A stretch of DNA of 64,000 bases from Spirometra erinaceieuropaei. Its lineage: Eukaryota > Platyhelminthes > Cestoda > Diphyllobothriidea > Diphyllobothriidae. The stretch spans positions 123,539-187,538 of the forward strand of contig CACRXP010000032.1 in NCBI GenBank assembly GCA_902702965.1, in the 5' to 3' direction. Both the position numbers and the translations under genes were made by a program. Shown here in pieces: positions 45,926 to 56,870 of the stretch. Numbering within the stretch: position 1 is the first letter of the stretch; each line of letters starts with the position of its first letter. The notes beneath the pieces are model-generated. The model did no database searches. It worked only from the letters and a program-made list of their open reading frames with translations, and was not told the DNA's origin.

Positions 45926-47813
45926 GAGCCCCGCCAATAGCCGCATAACAGCACGTAATTTAGGTCAAGCGGTGACCTGTTCAACACTGCTCGCCACGTG
46001 TCGCTACCGTCGTCATAAAGTCAGGCTGATCCTGCTTCCTGGTAAGGACGTAGTCCAGCAGCTTCGCGATTGTGCGTCCACGATGCCTTTGCTAAGATTT
46101 TGAAGCAGAAGAAGAGACTGGTGAAGAGGGCATTGTGCTCTCTTCCTGCCTGCCGCTCAGTGGTAATCTAAAGTCTCCTTCCAGATCGTGTGGTTTGTGC
46201 CTATGCGGTCACTGAAGTTACCTCGCCACAGGTAGAAAGAGGACATCAGATCCCCCTAGTGTGTTGCTTTTATATCGGTAGTTATCGCACGATGAAAGTG
46301 ACTCCAGCGTCACAGTATTCATCGTTGGAAAAGCCGCCCCAGCAGGTGTTATCTTTATCCACATATTTCCCCCATCATTGACGACTCAAATATCCGCCTT
46401 CCACAAAATCACTTTANNNNNNNNNNNNNNNNNNNNNNNNNNNNNNNNNNNNNNNNNNNNNNNNNNNNNNNNNNNNNNNNNNNNNNNNNNNNNNNNNNNN
46501 NNNNNNNNNNNNNNNNNNNNNNNNNNNNNNNNNNNNNNNNNNNNNNNNNCTGTAGCTCTTGATGCGCAGTTGCCACGCCTCGGCACCCACCACAGAGAGG
46601 AGCAGCCAGAAGAGGGTAGACTATTTGTCTTCTCAACATCGATGACTTTGGAGTATGAACTCCAGTTACTCGGTTGCCGCGAACACGCGTAGATGGCGCA
46701 TCTCGCACACACTGCTGAACTAACCACGACGTTGACTGCGTGATTCCTCTGCTTCGGTTCGTTCTCGTTATAGTTATGGTGAAATCTCGGCTGATTAAGC
46801 AAAGCGCCTTTTTGAAAACTTAACTCTCATCGGTCGCATTAAATCAAAAGGCTTTTTTCGGCGTGGGTACCATCGAGTAACATGCTGGGAACCCGAGGGG
46901 ACCCTTTGTGCTACCTTCGTGTGCAACCTGCAGCGACAGAATGTCGGTTGACAGTGTTACTGGATCGTGGCCAGGGAAGGCGAAGGGAATGTGTTTCCAA
47001 ATGCGTAAGTCGGCGGGGGCCATCACAGTGTGCTAATTCCATTGCAGTTGACAAATCCAAGTCTGATATTTGTATTTCTAGCACTTCAAGGCACCCAAAT
47101 GTCCCGAGCGTGCGCTTGCACTACTGGTCGGCGCTCGGGAATCCATGCTCACGACACATCGGCACCTTCTTCATAATAAATCTGACAGGCCTGCATTTAT
47201 AACGACGCGCTAAGAGTCATGGCTGGGAATTTCGCTGATTTGGGGATTGCTAGGCCCTCATGACTGTAATGGGTCATTTTTTACGTGGCCTCTATGGCAC
47301 TGCCAGCCATGAGAGACCCGATTCGTTGCGACGGTAGTCTGTTACATGTCTCAGTTTGTGAGCAGTACGTTTGTGGCCCGCGCAGACGGACTGCTTGGTC
47401 TTGCCCACCTCCGGTCATCTCGGAGCAAACTGGATGAAGGAGGAGAGAGTGATGTAGATAAAGCGCAAGTCGGACCCAGCGTAACTTGATTCACACGCAA
47501 AAAACCACCAGTGTTGCATCAACTACGTGGGGCTCGCTGTAAATGTCTTCGGTTGCCGCGGTGGAGCTAGCACTGTTGGCTTATAATAGGGCTGGGTAAA
47601 TCGTAGAATTACTTACTTGTATCGAGTTTTTTTCTTACTCGTCGTTTTCTCCTCCTAATATTTCATCTACTATTTCTGCGGATACTTTGCAAGCGTTTCC
47701 GTGGAGTCCTTATTGATTCCGTGATGTCTAGGCAAATGTGAGCCGGCCACGTCGGTTATCCTCACGATAGTGACAGTTTCACAGAAAGTGAATAAATACC
47801 GGCATTGCAACTA
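45926..47813. other. no feature seen apart from the assembly gap
   Basis: Mixed-composition sequence around the N run. Short open frames only, none with recognisable motifs. Confidence 0.45.
46418..46549. other. assembly gap
   Basis: 132 undetermined bases. Reading frames that span it are not meaningful. Confidence 1.
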
Positions 47814-49133
47814 TACAGTACGTGGGCTAATTCATGAAAAAGCAATCGAACTTTCGAAATGCGTTCTCGTTTCGAAAAGATTAATTAAGTAGGATTAAAA
47901 ACTGATCATCTTGCAGCATAGTTTTATAATGATCCTGTTACCTCAGGGTGTCGGCTTTCGAATGAACTTATTTTCGACTGCATGCAAGAACTATACGCTG
48001 CAAAAAGGCTACTTAAGTAGCATGCAATTTTCTTCATTGATTTTCAATGCCCTTGAAAATGCAGTTATATTTCATAAATGACATGCAAAAAAGTATCCAT
48101 TCTTTCACTTATTTAGTAGAAAATCACCTCTTCTTCTGATTTTGTATTCAAAAGAAGAGTATAATTCGGTTTTAAAAAGTTTCTAATTGTGGGACTTTAA
48201 AATACCGTGAAATGGTCGTCCGTAAATCGTCATATCTCTGCATTTACCAATGTGGCTTGTAAAGTTAACAATAGGGATCAAATCCACTGCTTAATTTTAT
48301 GAACCCTTTTGGCCGCCCTTTATAACCGAAGAGAGATGTGTGGTTTTTCGTACACGGAAAATATACGACCTGTAGTTTTGAAACGTTGAATGCAAGTGTA
48401 AGAGCAGGTCAGATGCAAAACTATACGGGAATTAGCAAGGTTTCTAAAAAGCGAATTATATCCTTCCTTTGAATATAAAGTTAGATGAAAACCTGATTTC
48501 CTACAGAATAAGTAAAAGAATGAATATTTTTAGGCATGTTTTACATGAAATATAATTGAATTTTCAAGGGTAATGAAAATCAATGAGAAAATTTCATGCT
48601 ACTTAAGTAGTCATTTTTTACAGAGCATCGTTCTTGCATGCAGTCGGAAATAAGTATTGGCGCGGGTCTCCGTTTTGGCGGTTTGCCTGCGTCCTTTGTC
48701 TTTGTACTCCAGACCTCCTGCAGAGTCCGGCGTGATCGTGTACGAAAAGAACAACCGTCGCGCAGACCGGGTGTCTACCGATTCTCCCCCCACGCATAGC
48801 ACACTACTACTGCCATAGTTTTAATTCTAAGTGTGGTCACAGTGGCAATAAACTATTATTTGTTTTACATGAAATATAATTGAATTTTCAAGGGTAATGA
48901 AAATCAATGAGAAAATTACATGCTACTTAAGAAGTCATTTTTTGCAGAGTATCGTTCTTGCATGCAGTCGGAAATAAGTTCATTCGAAAGCCGACACCCT
49001 GAGGTAACTGAATAAGTGTAGAACTATGCTGCATGATGATCATTTTTACAACCCTACTTAATTAATCTTTTCGAAACGAGAACGCATTTTGAAATTCCGG
49101 TTGACATTTCATGAGGCAGCCCACCTACTCTAC
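47814..49133. mobile_element. foldback element copy F, interrupted by a SINE-like insertion
   Basis: Left end TACAGTACGTGGGCTAATTC, right end CAGCCCACCTACTCTA. The arms are reverse complements through CGAAATGCGTTCTCGTTTCG, CTCAGGGTGTCGGCTTTCG, AGGCTACTTAAGTAGCATGC and AGTAGAAAATCACCTCTTC, with a centre near 48230-48380 that includes ACACGGAAAATATACGACC. No ORF. A 205-bp element with a 119-bp flanking duplication sits in the right arm (48537-48979). Without it and one repeat copy, the element would be about 1.0 kb. Confidence 0.8.
48656..48860 (+). mobile_element. SINE-like element R3, copy 1
   Basis: Begins ATTGGCGCGGGTCTCCG and ends CAGTGGCAATAAACTATTATT. Nearly identical to 51231-51422 apart from a 15-16 bp insertion (TTTGTCTTTGTACTCC) and a few substitutions, so it was recently active. 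No tRNA, 5S or 7SL signature and no ORF were recognised. The AATAAA-plus-TTATTATTT tail resembles the 3' end of the CR1-like LINE at 23203. Flanked by 119-bp direct repeats. Confidence 0.7.
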
Positions 49134-50072
49134 ACAACATGTCACTTTGTACTGAGAGCTGGGTGGAGAAAGGGCGCGGAGGTTGGGCGTCCTAACTTTG
49201 GGTCAAACCTCCTTCCTGTCTGAAGTTGTTCTGCACTGAGACGGCTGGTGTGCGAGCTGTCTGTCGCGGTACTTCCATGTGGAGTGTCTGGGTTCTGCCA
49301 GGGTCTCACTGACCATAGAGCTTTGATCTACCATCTTGACAATGACTGTGACGCCTCGGGGTAATTTGCATCACCCGATGACATGCAACGCCCAGCAAAT
49401 TCGTCCAGGTTATTTGAATGGTGCGAACACCTTCGGCGCGGATTCAGGATGGAGACGGTGTAGCCGGTGTTCTTCCCTTTCTATCGTCGACCCCCTCCCC
49501 GCAACTTATCACAACGCTCCCTGTAGAATTCTTACTAAATTGACTTACGCATATAAGCCAAAACAGATTTCGGTGTATATAGGATACTATTGATAGAATA
49601 AGATAATAATTAAAAAACGTACAAACCTTAACAATGGATACCCTAGACAGAGAATTCATTTGTAACTGTTCGAGCAAATCGAAATTCCAGCTCAAGGTCA
49701 GAATACAAAAACTAGTCAATTGAAAGAACGCCGATCACGCTCAGAAGACGGTTACAAAAAGAAGGAAGGGGAATGTCAACAGGGGCCAAATTTGGAAGCA
49801 CTTGCGAAGAGGGCGTAAAGAATGTCAAGCGTTGACCAGCTGGATACAACACTCCCCCTCACTCTACGTCGACACCTCCCCTGCAGTTGATCACAGCGTT
49901 GCAATCCCCACTGATTATCCAACGGACATTTTGGCGTCACCTCCCCATCCAGACGGATCATCCGCTCGTTCTAACTCATTTTCATTTATACTACTTGCCT
50001 TTGCCCTGCATACCGATTTCCCCTTCTTTAGTATACAACCTGTAGCTGTTTGACTCTCCAACGTGCTTGCTA

Positions 50073-50945
50073 GTCGATATTACTTAAGTAGGGTTGTAAG
50101 ATTTATTGCCGTGCAGAACAATCCAAGGATGCTTCGGTTGCTTTGGAATGCCGGCTTTTGAACGAACTTTTTTCCGGCCGCCAGCAAAACTACACTCTGA
50201 GGAAAATGACTGCTTGAGTAGTATAAAATGTTCCCTTGATTTTCTATGTCCAAATGAATTCAAATAAATTTCAAAGAAAACATACATAAAATGCATACAT
50301 ATATAAAAATAAAAGGAGAAGGCTCGTCGGAGAATCGAGGTATACTCGTGAATTTTCAAGTCGGCTACACCAACCCGTCGTCAGACGAAATGAAAAGTGT
50401 GCGGGAGATTATTGCACTGGGGAGCTAGGGGGACATCGAGGTTACATCGGCAAGACAGGCGTTTAGGTGTGGGGGTGAAGAATGTGTTATAATAGGTAGC
50501 GGACGTTAGGGGAGGTGTGAAACCCTCAACACCTCCCCTAACGTCCGCCACCTATCCAAACACATTCTTCACCTCCACACACAGATGTCTGTCTTGTCGA
50601 TGTAACCTCGATGTCCCCCTAGCTCCCCAGTGTGATTATCTCCCTCACACTTTTCATTTCGTCTGACGACGGGTTGGTGTAACCGACTTGAAAATTCACG
50701 AGTATACCTCGATTTTCCGACGAGCCTTCTCCTTTTATTATATCGCCTCGGAATGCATACTACCTCCGTTATTCATACATAAAAACATTCACGATTCCAC
50801 TCATTGGAAAGAAAATTATATTTTCTCCAAATTTTACACTTGGAAAAAGGGTATAGTTTAGTTTTCAATAAGTTTACAATTATGAGGGAAGTGCCCGTTC
50901 ATAAAACATCATGTCTCTTCATGTACAAACATTTCGGCGGGATGG
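50073..50945. repeat. foldback element fragment G, interrupted by a palindromic insertion
   Basis: Left-arm blocks in order: TACTTAAGTAGGGTTGTAAG, GAATGCCGGCTTTTGAACG, GAAAATGACTGCTTGAGTAG. The 453-bp palindromic element follows at 50299-50751, then the arm continues: CATACATAAAAACATTC, GGAAAGAAAATTATATTTTC, AAAAAGGGTATAGTTTAG. The right arm is absent. Confidence 0.6.
50299..50751. mobile_element. 453-bp near-perfect palindromic (snapback) element with 9-bp target duplication
   Basis: The left arm (about 50303-50518) and right arm (50529-50743) are almost exact reverse complements, separated by a 10-nt loop (GAAACCCTCA). The arms contain AAAAGGAGAAGGCTCGTCGG, ACCAACCCGTCGTCAGACG and GGACGTTAGGGGAGGTGT. 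The element is flanked by AATGCATAC on both sides (50290-50298 and 50752-50760), a perfect 9-bp direct repeat. Nine-bp duplications are typical of Mutator-like DNA transposons, so a MULE-derived MITE is a reasonable inference. No coding capacity. Confidence 0.85.
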
Positions 50946-51230
50946 TATTTGGTAGCCCTGCCAGTTAGCGATTCTTTCCTGCACTTCCATTTTACGGCAC
51001 TACGATAACAGTAGCTTTGATAACGTTCTCAATATGTCTGGGTGTGCACGCGCCGAAGCCCTGTCAGGGTGACCTTTTTGTTCACTTTAACCCCCCCGAG
51101 AACGAGGCGCTGCAAAAATGCCTATAAAGATTCATCGTATTGCATCCCCACACGTAAAGCTTTAGTAAAGGGCGAAAGATTTATCCTAGGTGGATTATGA
51201 TTCATCATGCTTCTCATTACCATCCTAGGC

Positions 51231-51422
51231 GTATTGGCGCGGGTCTCCGTTTTGGCGGTTTGCCTGCGTCCAGACCTCCTGCAGAGTCCGGCGTGATCGT
51301 GTACGAAAAGGACAACCGTCGCGCAGACCGGGTGTCTACCGATTCTCCCCCCACGCATAGCACACTACTACTGCCATAGTTTTAATTCTAAGTGTGGTCA
51401 CAGTGGCAATAAATTATTATTT
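51231..51422 (+). mobile_element. SINE-like element R3, copy 2
   Basis: GTATTGGCGCGGGTCTCCG to GGCAATAAATTATTATTTG, the same sequence as 48656-48860 without the short insertion. No flanking direct repeat was found around this copy. Confidence 0.7.
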
Positions 51423-52914
51423 GCGGATTTTCTCTTCCGCCTAAACATATTCTTGACATTAAAGTCTTACACCGCTTGCATCATGCCGTCCTGCGTGCCG
51501 CTGCTTGATTCTCGTGTTCTCATGTGCATTCTGTCGGTTTGAGTACAATCGCGCATACTGCGGAATGACCTTAAGACACACTGCCTTCTTCCCATTGATT
51601 GTTCACCTTCGGTTGCTACTCTTTCCAATCTGGGGTAAGGCTGCATTTATTCCGCATACCGTTCTAATTAACCATGCTCATTTCCATACCCTTCTTGCAT
51701 TTTTCACCTTATTTAAATTAGGCTTTCACTTAAGCAGTTGCGTCAATTCCAGACATACATTACCAGCGCCATTTACGCCTCCACCCATTTGCCCCACCCG
51801 TATAGCCCCTATTACCACCGGTCCCGTAAGACAGGTGGTCGGGGGTTTTCGGCACCGGGAGGGCTACCAACTACCATCTAACCAACATTTCTTAGAAAGT
51901 TTACAGTATGATTCAAATTCGCTACAAAATCTTGTGGACTCCTTTCAATCTCCTCTTATTATCGTATAAAATGTATGATTTTCCGTACAAGAAAAATGTA
52001 CAGCTTTTAGTTCCGGTCAGCTTTCTAGACTGCCAGAAGGTGGTAATCCTCCTCCAAGTACGGTTAAGTACCTGTGTCCAGTTGATAAAATCATATTGGG
52101 AGTCTGTTTCGGTATCCGCGACACTGTAATGTCAGTTCGTCCCCCCCCCCTTCCGGCTCCGCAGATGGCAGTTTCAGTGATTTTACGGTATGACCGAGAG
52201 GACTTACCAAAATTTACTGACAACCACACAGGTATTGACCCAAGAAGAAATTTTGCGTGTTAATCCTACATCCTGAGGATACACCAGTCTTAGAACCGGT
52301 GTCATTCATCTGTGATTACTGACCACATCTGAAAGCCAAGGCAGTCATGTTGGTTCATGTCTCAAGAACAGTTGAAGTTTCTAGATAAGGTCAGTCATTC
52401 TTCCTGTGTTTTAACCACTGGGTCCGTCGACTCGACAAGGGTGTTTCACTTGCTGGTGACTTTATGGCGATATTTTGATTCTTCGTGAACAGTCTGAGGA
52501 AAAATGATGCGAAACACTGGAGTAAGGTGGCTGGCATCGTCTCTGGTTGTGTACTCCCTCAGACGTTTTCACCTTAACTCTCTGCGCGTGCAAATATGAA
52601 CAAGACCGTGTGTAGTACGTGTAAACAGACTGTTAGATCTTCTTAGTTGGCGTGCTGGCGTCAACTGAAGAACGTCTTGATAATGCCTTGCTGTCGAAAT
52701 TCAGTGGGCATACGAAAAGTCAGTGGAGTAGATTCTTTGCAAGGCTGCTTACCTACAATCAAGTTTACGCTCAATTCATCAATGTGTACAACCTTCAGGA
52801 AATAAAGAAAATGTGATTATAAAAGTGCGATGGAGAAGTCCCGATCTTCTGTTCGTTAGCCTCCGTGAAGACTCGATATTATCGACGACCAGTCGCCGTT
52901 CACTCGACCATTCT
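51423..52914. other. no feature seen
   Basis: Includes a 154-codon open frame (51505-51969) with no recognisable domain and low-complexity, T-rich hydrophobic content. It is not supported as a gene. Confidence 0.4.
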
Positions 52915-53553
52915 AGTTGTCCTCGGCCGCACAAGCCGCCAGTATCAGGAATGGTTTTAAGAAAATGATGATGCCACCATCAACCTGCTCGCCGAGAATA
53001 ACGGGCTGCAGGGAGTCTACCTTGACCGTCAAACCGATGCGAACAGAGCGGCCTTCTACCAATGTCGCTGCCTAGCGCAGCCACGGTTTCGAGACATACC
53101 GGACGTTTTGATGCCTCGCAAGGCCGAGCAGATCGAGGGATCTGCCGACTGCAAAGAACCAAAGCATTTCCTCTCTGCTCTCAAGTCGATCTAAGGTCCC
53201 TAAACCAAACGAACTGCGCCGCTTCTCAGCTCCAGTGCATCGATGTTTCTGATGCTGAACTCGCAAATTCTGAAGCGTTGGGCTGAGCACTTTAAAATCG
53301 TCCCCAGTCGCCCCACCAAAATCTCCTACGCCGCCAACGCCCGGCTCCTCAAAATGAAACTTAACCTGAATCTCCCGCCCTCCCTCCCGGAAATTACGCG
53401 TGCTGCGCAATAACTCTCCCAAGGAAAGTACCAGACTCCGATGTAACCTTCACACGGCGGCCATCGCCTGATGGACCAACTCACGACACTACTTCAGGAG
53501 ATGTGGTGATGCGGACAAATCCCTCAAAATTTCAAGAAAAAAACCATTGTAAT
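52915..53553 (+). pseudogene. RTE-like LINE copy 2, 5' part (interrupted)
   Basis: The translation gives LGRTSRQYQEWF, a frame break, then ATINLLAENNGLQGVYLDRQ, TDANRAAFYQCRCLAQPRFR, MPRKAEQIEGSADCKE and FLSALKSI with a stop. Further on come AEHFKIVPSRPTKISYAANA, LPPSLPEITRAAQ, LLQEMW and IPQNFKKKTIV. This is the linker between endonuclease and RT, and the RT start. It stops abruptly at about 53553, where Penelope-like sequence begins, and resumes at about 55590. Confidence 0.8.
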
Positions 53554-55110
53554 AACACCGACTGAGCGCCGCATGGCGAGAGCCCAAGAAACGGCCTTGG
53601 CCCGATTCTATGGTCTCCCCAAGTTGCACAAGGAGAGCGCTCATCTCCGGCACGGACTGGCAAAATGACTGTTTCGGCGCCGCAAATTTCTGACGGCTGA
53701 TTCGGACACCACCGCCTGTTCGTCAGCACATTTCCTGAAGAGGCAGAAGGGAGTAAGTCTCCTGCCAAATGAAGTCATCGTATCTTTTGATGTCACGTCC
53801 CTCTATACTTCTATCCCCCAGGACCTGGCAATCGAGACCGTCGAGTTACTCTAACGAAGCAAATACAATGAAACGGAGAATCGTCTCGGACATGCCCAAG
53901 TCTCAGGACGTACTTCACGTTTGACGGAACAATCTGCGAGTAAGTGAAGGAAACACCGATGGGCTCGAAGATTTCGGGATTCATCGCCAAGGCAGTCCTA
54001 CAGCGGTTAGAGTCGCTGGTCTGCCAACATCACAGAACGAAATTCTGGACTCAGTATGTGGACGATATTTTTGTCGCCATCGAACGGGATCAGGTGTTAA
54101 TTTTCAAAGAACGCCTTAACAGCGACTTCCCGGACATACAATTTACGATGTAGGAGGAAAAAAAACCAGTTGGCATTCCTTGATGTCCTAGTCTTTCGCA
54201 TAGATTGTGGCGGCCTTAAGAACTAAGTGTTCAGAAGAGCTACAAACACGACGAAAATACTGAACTTCAACAGTAACCACCCAATCAGCCACAAACGCAG
54301 TTGCGTAAGAACGCTATGTCGGCGTGTTGAGACGCACTGCAGTGAACCGGAAGACAAGGTTGCCGAATCCCAATATCTTCGACGGGTTCTCAGAGAAAAT
54401 AATTATCCGAGCAACTTCATCAACCCGTGCATGCGCAAATGAGACGAACGACAAAGTTGTGTCGGACCCAAATTCTGACGAGCGATCCCGCCCAACAAGA
54501 ACGTCTCCGAGGCCGTTAGTCGCCTTCTTGCACCGCTTGAGTTTAGAGATGCACACAGCCCGGAGGCCACCGTGAGGCGTCAGGCGATGAGACCAGAAGA
54601 CCCATTGCCACGGCAAGAAGCATCTGGAGTCTTTCACCGTATCTGATGCAGTTGCGGACAAAGGAACTAAGTCGGAGAAACTGGAAGACTGCTACGGACG
54701 CGAATTGCCGAACACGCGGCAGTGGTACGGAGAAATGACGCCAACTCTCAGGTCGCGGCCCCTTCGACGAGACCCGGCCGCACAGTCAAGTTCGATGAGG
54801 CCGAAATTCTCGCGAGAGGGGATAATCGTGTGAGCCGCGAGTTGCTTCAGTCATGGTTCACGGGACCTCAGTCTATCAACAAGTGCAGCGAAATCCCCAC
54901 TCCATCTTCCGTGCTGAGGCATTGGCTGGCCAAGGCGATTGACCACTCGGGGAGCACGCGAGCCGGTGAGCCAGACGACCGAACAATCATCACGCCAGCA
55001 TACAACATGGGTGATGAAATTTTGGCAATTAACAACTTACATGCTAGTCATCAAGCAATCAGCGCACCTGAAGAGAATGAATTGCTCACCGGATCGGGGG
55101 ACTTTTCTGG

Positions 55111-55150
55111 CTGACGTTTCGAAGAGCTGGGGCTGCTCTCCATTGTCAAA
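55111..55150 (-). ncRNA. hammerhead-like motif, minus strand (left arm of inverted pair)
   Basis: Minus strand: TTGACAA in place of CTGANGA, helix II GGAGAGC/GCTCTTC of seven pairs around AGCCCCA, GAAAC and ACGTC. The core change (G8 to A) suggests it is inactive. Confidence 0.45.
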
Positions 55151-55237
55151 GCGTCAAGTGAAGAAATCGATCAGCATTTTTGAATAGACTGCCGCATTAG
55201 TTGGCCCTGGGCTGATCGATTTTTCCTTCACTTGACG

Positions 55238-55279
55238 CTTTGACAATGGAGAGCAGCCCCAGCTCTTCGAAACGTCAGC
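55238..55279 (+). ncRNA. hammerhead-like motif, plus strand (right arm of inverted pair)
   Basis: Same sequence as the minus-strand motif at 55111-55150: TTGACAA, long helix II GGAGAGC/GCTCTTC, GAAACGTC and then AGCC. Confidence 0.45.
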
Positions 55280-55443
55280 CAGAAAAGTCCCCCGATCCGG
55301 TGAGCAATTCATTCTCTTCAGATTACCGACCCGGATCTCTTACTTTGGCTAACCTGAAATCAGCGCACCAACGAGCAACAATCCTTGATGAAGGGGAGAG
55401 CGGTTAATTGCTATAGGTGTGCAGTAGCATAGCGGCTGAATCC

Positions 55444-55451
55444 TATAAATA
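55444..55451 (+). promoter_or_regulatory. TATA-box-like motif of the Penelope-like terminus
   Basis: TATAAATA followed by CTGCAACTTCC, the same block as at 43828 on the minus strand. It lies 43 bp upstream of the hammerhead core at 55495. Confidence 0.5.
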
Positions 55452-55490
55452 CTGCAACTTCCTGTAAACGAGCCACCCTTTTCTGCAACT

Positions 55491-55532
55491 GTCTCCGATG
55501 ATGGATTCAAGAGAGAATCCGAAACGTCAGGC
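55491..55532 (+). ncRNA. minimal hammerhead ribozyme motif of element A2
   Basis: Helix I GUCU (55491-55494) pairs with AGGC (55529-55532) after the GUC cleavage triplet. The core is CCGATGA (one change, U4 to C). Helix II is a perfect GGATTC/GAATCC around AAGAGA. GAAA is followed by palindromic ACGT, a two-pair helix III suited to dimer formation. AATAAA follows four bases later. Minimal type I hammerheads are known in Penelope-like elements. Confidence 0.7.
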
Positions 55533-55589
55533 GAATAAAGCCCTTGTTCCAGCTGTTGCTTCTCTTTCTTCTTTTTCTTCTGACAAAAT

Positions 55590-56870
55590 CGTTCCGCAAC
55601 TCTAAAGGCGGAACGAAAAGCGGCAACGGGGAACAACATTGTCGAGGAGACCTTCGCTCGCGTCCTCCGTAATCGTCTCAACGGCCACCCAAAGCAAATA
55701 CTTCTGCCGGAAAGACATTTTGACTTCCGACGAGATCGGAGCACGACCGATATGGTGATTGCCGCTCGCCAGCTACAAGAGAATTGCCAGGAGATGCAAA
55801 GCCACATCTTCAGTACCTTCGTAGACTTGACGAAAGCGTGTGATACGGTGGAAAGCGAGGGACTGTGAAAACTCATGCAGAAATTCAGTTGTCCTGAGCT
55901 CTTCGCCCACACGGTACGTCAGCTGCACGACGGGATGATGCCCTGCATCAGGGAAAACGGCGCAATCTCCGAGGAATTTGAAGCTACCAGCGGAGTGAAG
56001 CAGGGCCGCGTACTGGCTCCCACCCTCCATCAGCCTTATGCTGCCTGTCATGTTGATGGGCGTCCTTGGATACGCATCGCCTACAGAACTGACAGGCGTC
56101 TTCTCAACAGTAGGCGCATGCAGGCTCCAACGAGACCTGTCTACGACTACCATCCGCGACCTGCTCTCTGTCAAGGACTGTGCGCTCAACACCACGACGG
56201 ATGTAGACCTGCAACAAAGCATGGGCCGCTCCGTTGCCGGATGCACCAGCTTCGAGCTGACACAAACAAAACGATGCTCATGCACCCAACGTCACCCAAG
56301 CCGCAAGACTGCAGTCTCTCCCAAGTGCCACTCCTCGAATCAATGTGGACGACAATCAACTTAAAACCGTGGACAACTTCGCTTACCTAAGAGGCGCACT
56401 TTCCTGCAGCACAAGAGTCGACGACGAAGTAGCCCAACGGATCTTCAAAGCCAACCAAGCATTTGGTCGACTGCAGAACTCCGTGGGGAATCATTACGGC
56501 CTCCAACTGAAGATGTTCAAGGCAGTCGTCCTGACGGCACTTCTATACGGAGCGGAGACCTGGACGGTCTGCCCCAGCCATGTCAAGTAAATCAACCACT
56601 TCCGTTTCAGCCAATTTTCGCAGAATACTAAAACTAAAATAAAAAGGCTGGTTCCCCGAAACAGAGGTGCTTGAGCTGACCGGAATACTCAGCAGTCACT
56701 CCTGCAACTACTTTGGAGTGGCCACCTCGTGCGGATAACAGATACATGACTACCGAAAAAAAAACCTTCTAAAAGATGTCGTCACGGGTACTCACCGACC
56801 AGATTGACAAAACAGGCTCTACAATAGCACTTTGAAGAACTCTCTGAAACGACAGAAGATTAATCCCGTG
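55590..56870 (+). pseudogene. RTE-like LINE copy 2, 3' part (resumes after the insertion)
   Basis: NNIVEETFARVLRNRLNGHP, FRRDRSTTDMVIAARQLQEN, HIFSTFVDLTKACDTVES (motif A), a TVRQLHDGMMPCIRENGA segment, SEEFEATSGVKQGRVLAPTL. At the expected FADD box it reads LLSVKDCALNTT, so the catalytic aspartate pair is lost. Then [40 protein letters not shown] and [16 protein letters not shown]. It is the direct continuation of 52915-53553. Confidence 0.82.

Larger units (their letters stand above)
55068..55321. repeat. 108-111 bp inverted repeat with opposed hammerhead-like motifs
   Basis: Left arm 55068-55175, right arm 55211-55321, near identical as reverse complements, with a 35-bp spacer. Both arms include CTGAAGAGAATGAATTGCTC on the outside and AGCGTCAAGTGAAG near the spacer. 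The left arm overlaps the last codons of the Penelope-like ORF, so the right arm is an inverted copy of the ORF end plus the terminal repeat. Confidence 0.85.
53554..55590 (+). pseudogene. Penelope-like element A2 (RT plus GIY-YIG) inserted in an RTE element
   Basis: RT blocks in order: PTERRMARAQETALARFYGL, PKLHKES, ADSDTTACSSAHFLK, NEVIVSFDVTSLYTSIPQDL (motif A) and ETPMGSKISGFIAKAVLQRL. The catalytic WTQYVDDIFVAIERD is intact. Then come NFNSNHPISHKRSCVRTL and ESQYLRRVLRENNYPSNFI. The GIY-YIG domain from about 54630 has SCGQRN, VGETGRLLRTRIAEHAAVV, FDEAEILARGDNRVSRELL, a SWFTGPQSINKC segment, and ends ELLTGSGDFSG at 55114. Stops and frameshifts disable it. The 3' side carries an inverted repeat (55068-55321) and a terminus with TATA box and hammerhead. 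Confidence 0.85.

Noticed and set aside
46378..46802. Open frames across the N run
   Set aside because: They are open only because undetermined bases contain no stop codons.
51505..51969. 154-codon open frame as a gene
   Set aside because: No recognisable motif, no supported start context, T-rich low-complexity sequence between repeats.
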